A stretch of DNA of 64,000 nucleotides from Delphinus delphis (GCF_949987515.2 NC_082684.1:155458856-155522855); one strand, 5' to 3'; positions 43,715-55,715 are shown, numbered from the stretch's first letter. Notes: generated by a model not told the origin, from the letters alone. Translations and numbers: made by a program.

Positions 43715-44471
43715 TAAATATGACATTAACTGTTGGTTTTTCATAGATTCCCATTAGGAGATTGAAGATGCTCCTTTATATTCCTAGTTTTATTTTTTTC
43801 AAGACCTGCTGCTGGAATTTGTCAAATAATTCTTCTGTGTCTGTTGAGATGATCGTGTGATTTTGTTCTTTATTCTATTAGTGTTGTCTGTGATACTAAT
43901 TAAATATTTGCATGTTAAACCAACTTTGCAATCCTGGGATAAATCCCACCTGACCTTACAGTGTAGCGATTTATATATGTTGAATTTGCTACTATTTTGT
44001 TGATGATTTTTTCATCCATATTCATGAGGCATTATTGTTCTGCAGTTTCCTTTTTTTGTGTATTGACTTTGTCTTTGGTATCAGGGTAGCACTTGCCACA
44101 TAAAATGAGTTGGGAAGTGTTCCATCATATTCTATTTTTCTGAAAGAGTTGTAGAAGTATGGATATTATCCTTTAAATTGTTAGAATTCACCAATGAAGT
44201 CATCTGGGCCTGGGCTTTTCTTTGTGGGTAGGTTTTTAATTACTAATTTAATTCTTTTACTTACTACAGGTCTACTCAGATTATCTATTTCTTCTTGAGT
44301 CAGTTTTATTAATTTTTATCTTTCTAGGGTTTATTCATTTCACCTAAATCAATACCTTTATTGGCATACAGTTGTTCATAGCATTATGTTACAGACATTT
44401 TAATTTCTGTAATGCTGTCATGATGTCTTCTCTTTGATGCCTGATTTTGGTCATCTGAGTCTTCTACCTTA
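43715..44471 (-). mobile_element. Old L1 ORF2 fragment, reverse orientation
   Basis: 'tgttaaaccaactttgcaatcctgggataaatcccacctgacc', 'gaattcaccaatgaagtcatctgggcctgggcttttctttgtggg' and 'tctactcagattatctatttcttcttgagtcag' are classical antisense L1 reverse transcriptase-region phrases. Frame broken. Confidence 0.85.
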
Positions 44472-44656
44472 TTTTTTTTTTTTTTTTTTTTTTTTTTGTG
44501 GTACGCAGGCCTCTCACTGTTGTGGCCTCTCCCGTTGCGGAGCACAGGCTCCAGATGCGCAGGCTCAGCGGCCATGGCTCACGGGCCTAGCCGCTCCGCG
44601 GCATGTGGGATCTTCCCGGACCAGGGCACGAACCCGTGTCCCCCGCATCGGCAGGT
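44472..44656 (-). mobile_element. CHR-2 type SINE, reverse, head missing
   Basis: T26 run, GTGGTACGCAGGCCTCTCACTG and body as in other copies, but the homology ends at GCATCGGCAGG near 44656. The roughly 36-bp head with the A-box-like region is absent, so the pol III promoter is incomplete. No target-site duplication is evident; 5' truncation or a later deletion fused it to 'ttgcttgcatc'. Confidence 0.92.
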
Positions 44657-44890
44657 TGCTTGCATCTTTATGCATCCTTCTCTCTTTATGTTTCCTTCAA
44701 CATATTGTCTATCTGTATAAATCCATAACATTTTCATTCCAATCATTGTGGGGACAAACACAAATTTCATATAAAGTTTAGTATGTCTTAGTCCATCAGG
44801 CTGTATGTTCTGAATCTTAACCAGAAGAAATGTTTATCTTTTCAACTCCTGTGCCACTCCCCAATACCAAGGAAATTAGGGGCAGGAAAC

Positions 44891-44928
44891 ATGTATAACA
44901 GTATGTTACATGTATAACAGTATGTTAC
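44891..44928. repeat. 19-bp tandem duplication
   Basis: ATGTATAACAGTATGTTAC occurs twice with no spacer, and is followed by a partially palindromic stretch to 44940. Confidence 0.95.
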
Positions 44929-44940
44929 ATGTACATACTG

Positions 44941-46075
44941 TGTTGTTTTGTATTGTCTTTTTAAGTAAGATCACAAGACAAAAATGCTTTCAACTTGAAG
45001 AGCTCAAGAAAATGGCCCCTGGTCCTAGATTTGGCTCTATCAGCAGCTTGCTATTCAAGTTTTGTCTACATCATTTGGATTTAGGGTCTTTTATACCAAA
45101 AAAAGGGGTGGTGCTGGTGGAGGAAGACTAATTTTCCTTACATAAGAGACTCAGGAGGCAAATTGCTAGCTTATTATAAAAATGCTTTCAAATGGCAAGT
45201 GCTTCTCTGTAAATGTGCATCTTCATTCATTTTTATGTAAAACAGATCACATCAAAGAGACAATTATTCCTTGAAACTAGATGTTGCTGTCTTGATCACC
45301 TCTAAATTGAAATCCTCATGTGTGTGTGGATAGTAGACAGTGGAAGGAAGATTAAAGAATCAGACTTCTATTGGGGTGCTAATTCAATCAGAAGGAGACT
45401 CATCACTGAATTTGCTGCTTCAAAACCATTCCAAGGGATCAGAAACTCATGTAGCAAACCTTACAAAACAAAGAGTCTGAATTTCATTTGCCCCACATAT
45501 GACAGTTTAATTTTATCAGCTATTGATTGTGTGAATAGCTCTGATGAAGTCCATTATTATAACATCACTGGAAGAGTGATGAGATCTGCAAAAAATCACA
45601 AGAATGGGCTATTTCTCAAGAATGCCGTGCCTGCATCACTGTACAGATCTCGTCAACAGGGCAAACTGACCTTTAGTGAAAGAAGCATAGGGCAGAATTC
45701 TAGTTCCTGATTTGTGTCTTGTTTGAATTATGAGAGCACGACAGCCACAGCACATATAAAAGTGAAGTTTCCCCTACCTGATCTCTAAATGATGACCTGT
45801 ACAATTATTCAGAGTCTGAAGCCCATTTGCAAAGCACTGTATGAACTGATACAGCTAAATGAGAACTCCAATTTGTTCTGAAAGAAACATGTGAAACTTC
45901 AGATAAAATCAATCTTTTGGGGCAATTTCAAACTGATGACATAAAAGGTAGGCATGTTATTTTTTTTTTTTGATAATTCATTGAGTTTTAGTGCCTGAAT
46001 TGCAAACGAGCTGATAACTTGGGGAAACATTCATTCTTCTAGTTGATCTGAGTTGCTTGCTCTTGGACCTTTTTT
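44941..46075. other. Unique DNA
   Basis: No repeat recognised. A 130-codon + strand frame (45318-45710) is the longest not explained by a repeat. It has no recognised domain and no clear signal peptide or membrane segment, and a Kozak-like context is not evident. I do not call it a gene. Confidence 0.35.
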
Positions 46076-46443
46076 TTTTATGTTTTGTTTTTAAAACTTG
46101 TTACTGAAAAGTCTCAGACACAGAACAGTGGGCAAATCAAAAGGGTACAGCTCAATTAATTTTCAGAGAGTGAACGTGCCTCTGTGACTTGCACCCAGAT
46201 GAAGAAATAGAACACTACAAGAATTCTGGAAGGCCTCTCCTGATCCTTCCTAGTAACTATTCCCATCAAAGGAAATAATCATTATCTAATTTTTGATACT
46301 ATATATTAGTGTTCGAACTGAATTTAAATGAGTTATGTAGCATGTATTTCTTGTGTTGAGCTTCTTTTGCTTAATGTTGTGTGATTAATCCCTGTTATTG
46401 TGTTCATCCTCACTGCTGTGTAATATTCCATTGCATGGACTTA

Positions 46444-46901
46444 CAGTCAGCCCTCTGTATCTGTAGCTTCCATGTCTGCAGATTCAACCAAACACGGATC
46501 AAAAATATGTGAAAGCAAAAATTCCAGAAAGTTCCAAAGAGCAAAACTTGAATTATCCACATGCCAGCAACTATTTACAAAGCATTTACTTTGTATTTAC
46601 TACTATGTACATAGCATTTACATTGTATTAGGTATTATAAGTAACCTAGAGATGATTTAAAGTATATAGAAAAAGAACCTAAAAAAGAGTGGATATACGT
46701 ATATGTATAACTGATTCACTGTGCTGTACAGCAGAAAGTAACACAACATTGTAAATCAACTATACTCCAATAAAAATTATAAAAAAAGATTATAGGAGGA
46801 TGTGCATAGATTACATGCATCTACTATGTCAAGAGACTTGAGCATTTGTGGATTTTCCTGTCCATGGGGGGTCCTGGAACCAATCCCCATTGATGCCACA
46901 A
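46444..46901 (+). mobile_element. MER2 (TcMar-Tigger), split by an L1 3' end
   Basis: After TA: CAGTCAGCCCTCTGTATC, 'cagattcaaccaaacacggatcaaaa', 'caactatttacaaagcatttactttg', 'aggtattataagtaacctagagatgatttaaagtata', then (after the L1) 'ggaggatgtgcatagattacatgcatctactatg', 'gggacttgagcatttgtgg'-like sequence and 'ggggggtcctggaaccaatcccc'. The right terminus is eroded. Confidence 0.85.
46669..46788 (+). mobile_element. 5'-truncated L1 3' UTR inside MER2
   Basis: 'aaaagagtggatatacgtatatgtataactgattcactgtgctgtacagc' through 'aaatcaactatactccaataaaa' and an A-rich tail, nearly the same segment as 7360-7470. It interrupts the MER2 phrase 'agtata|...|ggaggatg'. No clear long target duplication. 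Confidence 0.88.
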
Positions 46902-47099
46902 TTTATTTATTCATTCTATTGATAATGGACATTGGTTTGTTTCTAATTAGTGGTTATTACCAATAATACCACTACAAACACTCTTGTACCTGTGTTTTGG
47001 TGAATATGTACCTATGGGCACATACTTAGGATCGAATTTCCAGGACACAGTCAAGTGACTGCTCTGCTGTGGTAGAAACTGACACACACAGCAGGGTGA

Positions 47100-49500
47100 T
47101 TTTACTTCTTGAAATCTAGAGGATGAAAGATACATCTTGCACAGACTCAAATGCAGGAGCTAAACATATATATAGAGTGAAGATCAGGTTTTGCTTTATA
47201 GCAGGTTTGAGAGTCTATGCTTTGCACTTGTGCCAAACTGAGGAGCACAGCATGGTCCTCACCATTATATCCCAGTGTTTCTCGCACTGTTCTAAAAACT
47301 GGTTGCTTTTCTGAAGTCACTGAGCGCTCTGACATACAGAACAATGAAATGCTGCTGCAAGATAGCTTTTTGATATACCTAGATTTGATATGTGGTAGCT
47401 GAAATCTCCCCTGCTATTATTTATGTATTTATATATTATTTATATATTTTGTTAAGCTCGACAAACATCAAGGAGGCTCTAACAGGAAAAACCTTCCTAT
47501 CTTTGGGGTCGGAACAGGAGGAGGGGGTGGACTTCAAAGAGTCCAGTTTTGTCTAAATGTTCCAAAAGAATCATAATATGATTGTAGTCAAAAATCTAAG
47601 TTACAACCCCTCATTTCATATCAGAAAAAGAATTTCAATTTACATGAGAAAAACGAAGTGCTAAGGGTAAATTTCTGCCATCCAATATATAAATATGTGA
47701 TGAAGTCTACGGCTTGATCAGAAAAGAATACGAAGCAAAAGGGTTTCTATACGCTGGCCTTTTCCAAAATGAAGAGGAGATGCTACTGGAAGACAGTTTT
47801 TTGATATAAGTAAATTTGGTCCAATCTACTATCTATTTGGATGCAAATTAAATTGCTGGATAACATAAAGTTTTATCATCATCTGGAAGGATGTCAAAAC
47901 ATACCAATAAATGAAACCACTTTTCCTGTATGAAGAATATAGCACATGCAAGGTCTCTTTATAAACCCATGTTTGTAAGGTATGCACTGCCTAATTTATT
48001 ATATACTATTTATGAACTGCAAAGCTCTGATACACAACTTCAGGAAATGAATAATTTATCAATCTTTGAAAGATATTCTGGTGAATTTCTAAAGGCAGAT
48101 GGTAGAATTTGCAGTGTACCATACATAATTTCTCAATAATAATAGTATAAAATTAAATGATCATTGAGGAAGATATAGACATGAGATTTTAAGAGTTTAC
48201 ACTGTAATGGAAGGAGCCCCTTCTCTACTTGGTAAAATGGATTTTTATTGCCTATAAAAATATCCACTGCACTTAGAGAGATTTCTTTAGCAGAGGGGTA
48301 TAACAGTTATATTTGTATTACCCTTTTAATAATATTGAATTTAACTGACTTAAATTTACTTGATTTATATTCCTACCTAACTCTTCTCAGGGCATATGCT
48401 GCAACTTGACTTATATTGATTTTTTAATTTATTGCCTTGTTTAAATTGCCTGGGGAAAAAAAAATGATCATTTTTTACATTTCTAAATCATAGAGAAGAA
48501 AATGGTAAAAAAAAAAAGAAAAAAGAAGAGGGAGGGATAAATTTATCACTTGATATCCCTGTGGTAATGAATGAATGAATGGATGGTCATATTTAATTTG
48601 ACCACATGAAAGAAAACATTTCTTATAAGATAAAATTTAATTTTTAAAAATCAAAGGCAGGAAGGATTATACAGACAGAGTGGTAAAACAGGAAGCTCAT
48701 GGATATTGTTGTACCGAGATTTAAAAATATGATCCTATTTAAATGTATGATAAGGTATTTTTAAATTTAATATTATTTAAAGACAACTACAGTCTTTAAG
48801 CACACCATGTATATTTTGTTTCTATAAATAAGATACCATGTTTATCACAGACAGGTTAAACTACTCGAGATTTGGTAAATGGGCCCTGTTAAAAAATTCA
48901 AAGATGTGGTTTAAAACTTAAAACTCTTACTGAGTCCGTGAGAATCAGATGGAAATGACAATCCATTGTCCTTTGTCCTTAAAAAAAAAATGACGAAACG
49001 TAAATCTACTATCATCAGCATATTAAAATGTTAAAAACCTCATTTTCCCTGGGAATAAAAGTGTGGTAAATATTCAGTTAATTGTAGCACTTAGTTTATT
49101 CATTAACCCATAAAATTTGCAGGGCTAATATTTATATTTACTGTCATAATGCTAATATTCCCTAAATTCATCTAAAGAAATAATAGTAATAAGAACCATT
49201 TATTGAGCATCTATTAAATTGCAAATACTGTAAGAATATACATACATATTTGTGCGTGTGTGTGTGTACATATACATACACACACATCAATGAAAATGCT
49301 GTTGATTTTCATTTACACTTGGTCAAATTTATTTGAAATCTTAGGTATGAATTCAAAAATAAGAATTTGAGAGTTACATTAACTCGTAACATATTGAAAA
49401 GTAAACTGTAAGGCTCTTCTAAGATATTATTTTGCTTTTATATTTAGTTTTATATATAATAATAATAGTTAATATAATAATAGTTATAAATAATAATAAT
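47100..49500. other. AT-rich unique DNA
   Basis: No confident repeat. Two similar phrases near 47349 (gctgctgcaagatagctttttgatata) and 47779 (gctactggaagacagttttttgatata) hint at a shared old element. AT-rich simple sequence at 47415-47450 and 49440-49520, and a GTGTG/CACAC run at 49250-49288. Confidence 0.4.
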
Positions 49501-49504
49501 TATT

Positions 49505-49640
49505 TATAAATAATAATAGTTATCATTTATTGAATATGTTTATGTTAAGCACTATACTTGGCATCCTATATATTTTATTAATAATACTCACATTATGCCC
49601 ATCTGTAAGAGTATTTCAAATAGGGTGCCTACTCTGTGTC
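49505..49640 (-). mobile_element. MIR or L2 end fragment, reverse orientation
   Basis: 'atcatttattgaatatgtttatgttaagcactatacttggcatcctatatattttattaataatactcac' resembles 'tttattgagcgcttactatgtgccaggcac...aatcctcac'. Confidence 0.5.
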
Positions 49641-49809
49641 AAGATCTTTGCTATTTTAATTACTACAGTGTTAATTTAGTTACAGATTGTATTCTGATCA
49701 GAGAGATTAAAATAAGCAAATACAAACCAAATAAATAATACATAAGAAAGGTAGTTTTAAGTATTAAAATGATACTACAAATGATAATAAATGATATTAC
49801 AACTGATAA

Positions 49810-50335
49810 TAAATAATAAAATAAGTAACAGAACAGGAAAAGGAAAAAGTGAATGATGGGCAGGGCAGCTATTCTAGGTGGAGTGGTCAGGGAAGGCTTC
49901 TCTGAGGAGGTGACACTGGAGTGGAGACTCAAAGGCATTGAGAGAGTGAGTTGTATGAAGATCGAGAGGACATCACTCCCTGTAAAGCCTGGTAGTGGCG
50001 AGGAGCTGGGCACTTTTAAACAAATATGAAGAAGGCAAGGACAGAGACGGAGTAAGAGGGAAGGCATTTGACATTTATTCTGAATGTGATGGTGGTTCTT
50101 CAGAGAGCTTTAACCCAAAAAAGTGAAATGATCTGATCAGCATTTAAAAAATCCTCTCCGTGGCTCTGTGGAAAACTGAATGTGGAGGGCAGGAAGCAGG
50201 GGGATCAGAGAGCATCTCTAGGTGAGCAAGGGATGTGGCGGCTTGGACTAAGAAGGTCAGTCTTGAAGAAGGTGGGAAATGACTGAATGCTGGATGTATG
50301 TTGGCACCAATCAGAGTCTCAATAGCCAAGAGATG
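49810..50335 (-). mobile_element. L2 LINE fragment, reverse orientation
   Basis: 'ggtggagtggtcagggaaggcttctctgaggaggtgacactggagtggagactcaaagg' is the reverse of the L2 3' block 'cctctgctcaaatgtcacctcctcagagaggccttccctgacc'. Further on, 'gtgaaatgatctgatcagcatttaaaaaatcctctccgtggctctgtgg' and 'gtggcggcttggactaagaaggtcag' continue it into ORF-proximal L2 sequence. Confidence 0.75.
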
Positions 50336-50479
50336 GTGCGCCCAAACCTGGATAATTCAAGGAGATTCTATTAGCAAGGAGATTATTTACGGAGGGGTGG
50401 GTTTATGGGCACTGCACTTGCGATGCACCTTCACCTTCCTCACACCTTGCTAAGTTACCATGTATATCAAGTTCTCCCC

Positions 50480-50640
50480 AAATTACACTATTTGAGTTTT
50501 CCTTCAGTTTCCTGCCAGGCCTTCATGGATATGTTACTGAACCCCAAGCATAAGCCTGGTACATTATAAGTTCTCACTATTGTATGAATGAATGAATGAA
50601 TGAATAAACAAATAAATAAATAAATAAATGAGTGAATCTG
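50480..50640 (+). mobile_element. L2 3' terminus with (TGAA)n/(TAAA)n tail
   Basis: 'ccccaagcataagcctggtacattataagttctcactattgtatgaatgaatgaatgaatgaataaac' matches the L2 end (gcctggcacatagtaggtgctcaataaatatttgttgaatgaatga), with the terminal simple repeat expanded at 50585-50630. Confidence 0.65.
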
Positions 50641-50744
50641 TAGAAAAGCTTGTGGTAAGGATAAAACAAATATAATTTGCCACAGTACTCGCAGCCTCTC
50701 CAACGGTTTGATTTTGTTATTTTCAAAGTAACTTCTCCCAGCAT

Positions 50745-51430
50745 TGTCATTCATTCACTCCAAAACTTTATCAAGCACAATGTGAGTCACTGGGAAAGTT
50801 AACTACACAATCCTGCCCTCAAGTAGCTTCTGCTGCTCATTGTGAGACATGATTACTGTCTTTACTCTGATAAGATTATGTGCCAAGGCTCTGGGTATAG
50901 AGGAAGATAAATTCCCATAGCCTTGGGGCGCCGTGGGCATTATCAGGAAGGATTCAAAGAGGTGAAATCAATGGCGAGTCTTGAAAGATAAGTAGGAGTT
51001 AACCACTACCTCAAAGGAATAAATAGCCAGGGTGAAGGGAGATATGCGGGGAGCCAGACAGAGAAATCTCTGTCGAGAAAATACCATGTGCAGAAGAGGG
51101 GAGATGACGAGCTCTTCTAGGGATTCTAGTTAGCTGGGTTTTGGCTGGAGCATTTGACCAGAGTGGTGGGGGATGAATTGAGAAAGTTAGTCACCTGATT
51201 ATTCAGGACCTCATAGTCTTCATTAAACACCTGCACTTCATCTGTTTGTATTAAGCAGTCATTAAAAGATTCTAAGCAGAGAAACATCACGTTAAAATAC
51301 ACTGCTAGGACAAAATAAGATTGGGGTGAAGTAAGCCGTTAGGAAATTGCTGTAGTAATTCAGATGAGAAATGATGAAGCCCTAAACGAGAGCATTTGTC
51401 ATGGGAATGGAGCCAAAAAAAAAAAAGTTC
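50745..51430 (-). mobile_element. L2 LINE fragment, reverse orientation
   Basis: 'cctgccctcaagtagcttctgctgctc', 'tgaaatcaatggcgagtcttgaaagataagtaggagttaacc', 'cagagaaacatcacgttaaaatacactgctagg' and 'aggaaattgctgtagtaattcagatgagaaatgatgaagccctaaacgagagca' follow reverse-complement L2 over about 680 bp. Confidence 0.75.
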
Positions 51431-53930
51431 AAGAAGGGGATCAACAGGGCTTCATTGCTGAATAGTTGAGGGAAATGGGGATATATGTGAATTTAATTAA
51501 CACAATTCATAGCAAACCCTGAATCATTCCCCAGGCCTTAGCACTTTCAGTAAATACTTCACCTTTAAAATACACATTGTGCTAGTTAATGAACGTGGTT
51601 CTGCAATTGGTGGATTGCAGGAAATATATGAATAGCTTGTTAAAAATTTGTTAAGAGTGGCTGGTGCTATCTGATTGCTCTAAAATCTCACCAAGTACTT
51701 TCAGCTTCTCCTAAGATTAGCTCTGGGGAAGGCCATGGCTGGATTAAAATAATGGCAGTTGGTAGACAATTACATTTGCTTTATGTCTGAGAAGGCTTAG
51801 GCTTCATTCTCGTGTGGTGGTTTTAAAAAACAATTTGCATAGAGCTATAGAAATGAATGACTCTTTCTGCCATGTGCACCCAGCAAGCTTCATGTGGAAA
51901 CAATGGGATGTATAGCTCATGTTGGACAAACAGGTTCTCATAGTGAGAATTCAGTGGTTACTGATCGTTCATCTGTTGGCTGATACGTTCCTTCAGGTAT
52001 TCTTACTTGAGAGCTGCGTTTCTCTCACAAATTTATTCTTTTAGGTTGAAGTATGCAAAACATCAGCTTTTCCTTTTCCAGGGTGCTGGTGTGGAAACTG
52101 GACAGGTATTATTGTTCCCACCAAATCCCCCCGAAATTTCTGAGGTGTAAAATACCTTTCCAGTTCACAGAATTTGACTGATGAAATCTACCATTCTAGG
52201 TATGTTTCTCAGATGATTTTACCGGGTGTCTTTTCAGTCCTCCAGAATTTGGAGGGACTTGATGACTCCACCGGGGCACAAGGTGCCTTTGTCTCTGACT
52301 TTGTTGCTGCTGCTGTAATTCATAGATGGGGATAGTTATCTAGAAAATGCTCCCCTAGATCTTCATTTTGTGGTTTGGTTACTACATGTATGTGAGATAG
52401 AGATAAAATATTAGATCAAATTTTAAGGATGTTTGTGAATAAGAATTACCCACTTCCTTGTGACTTTTCAAAAAATGACTGCTTTTTCAAGATACAGCGT
52501 TTTTACACAGTCATTTTGACATGTTCTTGAAAGTACCTTGTTTGCAGTGAATTTTAAACAAATTAGGAATAACTATAAATATGTATTTACAACTTGTAAG
52601 CACACATCTATATTTTAATCCTTCAGAGCTGATTAGATCCTCCAGTTAGCTGGAAGACTGCAGTGATCTTCTGAAAAAAATGAATTATAACAACGATCAG
52701 CACTCACGCTACAGTGTTCAGCACTGACTCATTGTTCTCCCGATTCTATCGTTCAAGATAAAGTAGGTGGGATTTTCAGAGTTTTTAGTGGAGTTTTTCT
52801 GTTTTTCGACCCTGCTTTCTTCCCATCCCCCACTCCACTCTCATATGCCATCTCCCAATAGTAGTTCCCTCAAATTTTGCCAGAAATTCTCAATTTTTCT
52901 GAGAAGTACTGCATAACTGGAGTGGAGGTGGAAAATGCAAACATTTTTCAAAGTTAATGTACTGAATTAAATGCACACTAAAGATACACATCCTATCAGA
53001 GGTTTGCAAGAGAGGAGTTTTTAATGGTTTTGATTTACACTCAAAGGTGGGATGGGAAGAGAGGGCATAGAGCTGAAGGCACAAAATGGTGGCCTGCTGG
53101 ATGCGGCCATAAATATTTTTTGCATCATATTTTATTTTTTAAGTACAAAGTATTGGTCAAAGCTCTGCTTTTTTCCCACTGATATCCCTTAATTAATTTG
53201 CATTACTTGCTTGGCCTCTGTAGGTTCTTTTAGTATATGGTCCTGCGTTTATGAATACTGAGTGCCTAAAACTTGCACTTGGTGCCAGGATGAGATGGCA
53301 GGGCCTGAATTTACCCTCATACATTAAACAAGTACTAGAAAACCAGGCAGCGTGTGTGAAACTATGAGTTTCATATATTGGAAAACAAGCAGCACAGAAC
53401 ACTGATTCCCTAGAAGAAGGAAAATGAGCGAGATGGGTCCCACAAGTACTTCAGCTCACTGCTGGGAGAGTCACCAGCACGCACATCAGGCAGGGGACAT
53501 CCAAAGAGCATCTGGTTGTCTCACTGAGTTGAGTAGATGGGTTCAGAGTTATGGGGGGAATCTGCAAGGCAGAGTCCCAGAGAAAAGGTTGGTACACGTA
53601 GAGAGAAAGCAAGCTCTAGGAATCTGCAGAGTGTCTCTTGAGTCTTTGGCTACAGACTCATCTATTCATGTGTGTAAGGAGACAGAGTAGGGAAAGAATT
53701 GCTAGAAAGAAACAGGTAAGATAACCATGGACCACACACAGGGATGGTAATATTTTGTGTTTCTGCCAGAGAGAGTGAGAAGATCTCCTAACACAGGGGA
53801 GGATTGCTTAGTGTCCTCGGAAAGGTTGAGTCTCAGCAGTGGTGCCAGATTAGACCCATCTTAGCACAGTTTAAAAGCAACCCTGGAAAGAATCAAACTT
53901 ATTCCAAGTAACGTACCTGCACACCTGCAT
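51431..53930. other. Unique DNA
   Basis: About 2.5 kb with no recognisable repeat or exon. Open frames are under 90 codons and unrecognised. Confidence 0.45.
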
Positions 53931-53939
53931 CATAGCAAA

Positions 53940-54190
53940 AAGCCCAAAAATAATCGAAAAAAAATTCAGCATCCAGCAATGTAAAATTTGTGATTTCCAG
54001 CACCCAACAAAAAGTATCTGGCATGCAAAGAAGCAGGAAAATGTAACCCATAAACAAAAGAAAAATCAATTAAGAGAGCTAAAAAATAAGAGATGATGAC
54101 TAGTAAACCAGGATGTTAAACAGAGATTATAAATGTACTTCATATGTGCAGGAAGGTAGAAGAAAGAAAGAATATAATCAAAAGACAAGA

Positions 54191-54240
<50 letters not shown>

Positions 54241-54700
54241 GCATATTTAACATCTTAGGATGAAAAATAAAATATGTGAAATGAAAATAAACTGGATGTG
54301 ATTACTAGCAAGTTAGACATTGCTGAAGAAATTAGTCGGCTTGTAAACACAGCAAAATATGCTATCTAAAATGCACTATGGGAAGTAAAAATGACTGAAA
54401 AATAAAGACTGAAAAAGAACTCATCAGTGAGTTTTGAGGCAGCATCCAGTAGCTCAAACACCTGTATAATTGGAGTCTTAAATGACAAGGAAAGAGATAA
54501 GGGAACAGAAAAAATATTTGAAGAAAAGATGATGGAATTTTTTCAAAACTGACTAAAAATTATACATCTATGGATAAAGGAAGTTCAGTGAACTCTAAAC
54601 AGAAGTAAAATGAAGAAACTGTGCCAAGACACATTATAATTTAACTGTTGAAAACCAGTGATAAACAGAATATTTTAAATTAGAAGGGGAAGAAACACTG
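53940..54700 (+). mobile_element. Old L1M/HAL1-like ORF1 remnant
   Basis: 'aagcaggaaaatgtaacccataaacaaaagaaaaatcaattaagagag', 'ctgtataattggagtcttaaatgacaaggaaagagataagggaacagaaaaaatatttgaagaaaagatgatgg' and 'gccaagacacattataatttaactgttgaaaaccag' are the ORF1 region of old L1 in order. Frame destroyed. Confidence 0.75.
54193..54238. repeat. (AT)23 microsatellite
   Basis: 46 bp of pure AT inside the old L1 ORF1 remnant; the longest perfect dinucleotide array in the window. Confidence 0.97.
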
Positions 54701-54702
54701 CT

Positions 54703-55310
54703 GTGTTAGTTTTCTATTGCTGGGTAACAAATCACCACAAACTTGATAGCCAAAAACAACCCCACTTATTATCTCACAGTATGTAGGTCAGAAGTCCAAT
54801 TGGGCTCAGATGGGACCTCTGCTTGGGGTCTCACAAGGATAAATTCAAGATGCTAGCCTGTGCTCTTACCTGAAGGCTCTAGGGAAGGGACCTCTTTCAA
54901 CTCAGTCAGGTTGATGGTAGTATTTATTTCCTTGTAGTTGTAGGACTAAGGTACCCATTTCCTTGCTGGCTGTCAGCAGGCCTGTTTTCTGCTCCTAGTG
55001 GGCAACTTGATTCCCACTGTTCTCTGCTCCCTAGTGGGCAACTTCTCATGCTTAAAATCTCTTTGACTTCTTCTTCTATTACTAGCCTGAGAAAATCCTC
55101 CAGTTTTATAGGCCTCTTATGATTACATTATACCTGCCCAGATCATTTCCTTTTTTCATCAACTCAAAGTCAACTGATTAGTAACTGCAAGTACACCTGC
55201 AAAATCCCTTTTGCTTTGCCATGTAACTTAATCATGGGAGTGATGTAGCTCTTCATTGTTCACAGTCCTGGAGATTAAGACAGGAAATCTTGGGGAACCA
55301 TTTTAGAATT
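54703..55310 (-). mobile_element. MLT1-type MaLR LTR, reverse orientation
   Basis: Starts 'tgtgttagttttctattgctgggtaacaaatcaccacaaacttgatagcc', continues 'tcacagtatgtaggtcagaagtccaattggg', 'gcctcttatgattacattatacctgcccagatc' and ends near 'tggagattaagacaggaaatcttggggaacc'. This is an antisense MLT1-like LTR. An internal direct repeat 'ctagtgggcaactt' occurs at about 54996 and 55031. Solitary LTR, no internal genes. Confidence 0.6.
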
Positions 55311-55614
55311 ACAAAAAGTAAAACACACATTCAGATCGTTAGGTGACAAAAAAAAAAAAAGTACTGAGTGCCTGAAGGGTAGATGCTTGGAGCAGAGACA
55401 AATGTATTGCAGTAGATAGAACATACGGAACGAGGTCACTAGTTTAATCCAGATATGTCACTTAAGCTAAAAGAGGCCCAGGGTAGAAGGACAGATAGAG
55501 TGGAGTTAGATGTGGTCTGACAGATGACAGATAGATAACTGAGGGTAGTGGCAGAACATGATAACTGAAGAAACAGCAGCACAAAGAGAAGTTTGTATCA
55601 GGGTTTCCAGCACC

Positions 55615-55715
55615 ACCAGATGAAAAACTCCATGAGAACAATCCATCTCTTTGCCTAGTACAGAACCAGGTGCACAGAAGGCATGGTAGTAAATATTTTT
55701 GGTATAAAAAAATGA
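55615..55715 (+). mobile_element. L2 3' fragment
   Basis: 'gaaaaactccatgagaacaatccatctctttgcctagtacagaaccaggtgcacagaaggcatggtagtaaatatttttgg' follows the L2 3' end. Confidence 0.65.

Larger units (their letters stand above)
46080..47065 (-). mobile_element. Old L1M 3' region, reverse orientation, host of MER2
   Basis: Left part: 'agaacagtgggcaaatcaaaagggtacagctcaattaattttcagagagtgaac...cactgctgtgtaatattccattgcatggactta'. Right part after the insertion: 'caatttatttattcattctattgataatggacattggtttgtttc...ctcttgtacctgtgttttggtgaatatgtacc'. Together they read as one antisense L1M split near 46443 and 46902. Confidence 0.75.

Noticed and set aside
50581..50630. CRISPR-like regular repeats
   Set aside because: These are (TGAA)n and (TAAA)n microsatellite units at an L2 tail, in a mammalian genome.
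54703..55310. Endogenous retroviral genes next to the MLT1-type LTR
   Set aside because: No gag-, pol- or env-like frame is visible on either side; solitary LTR only.
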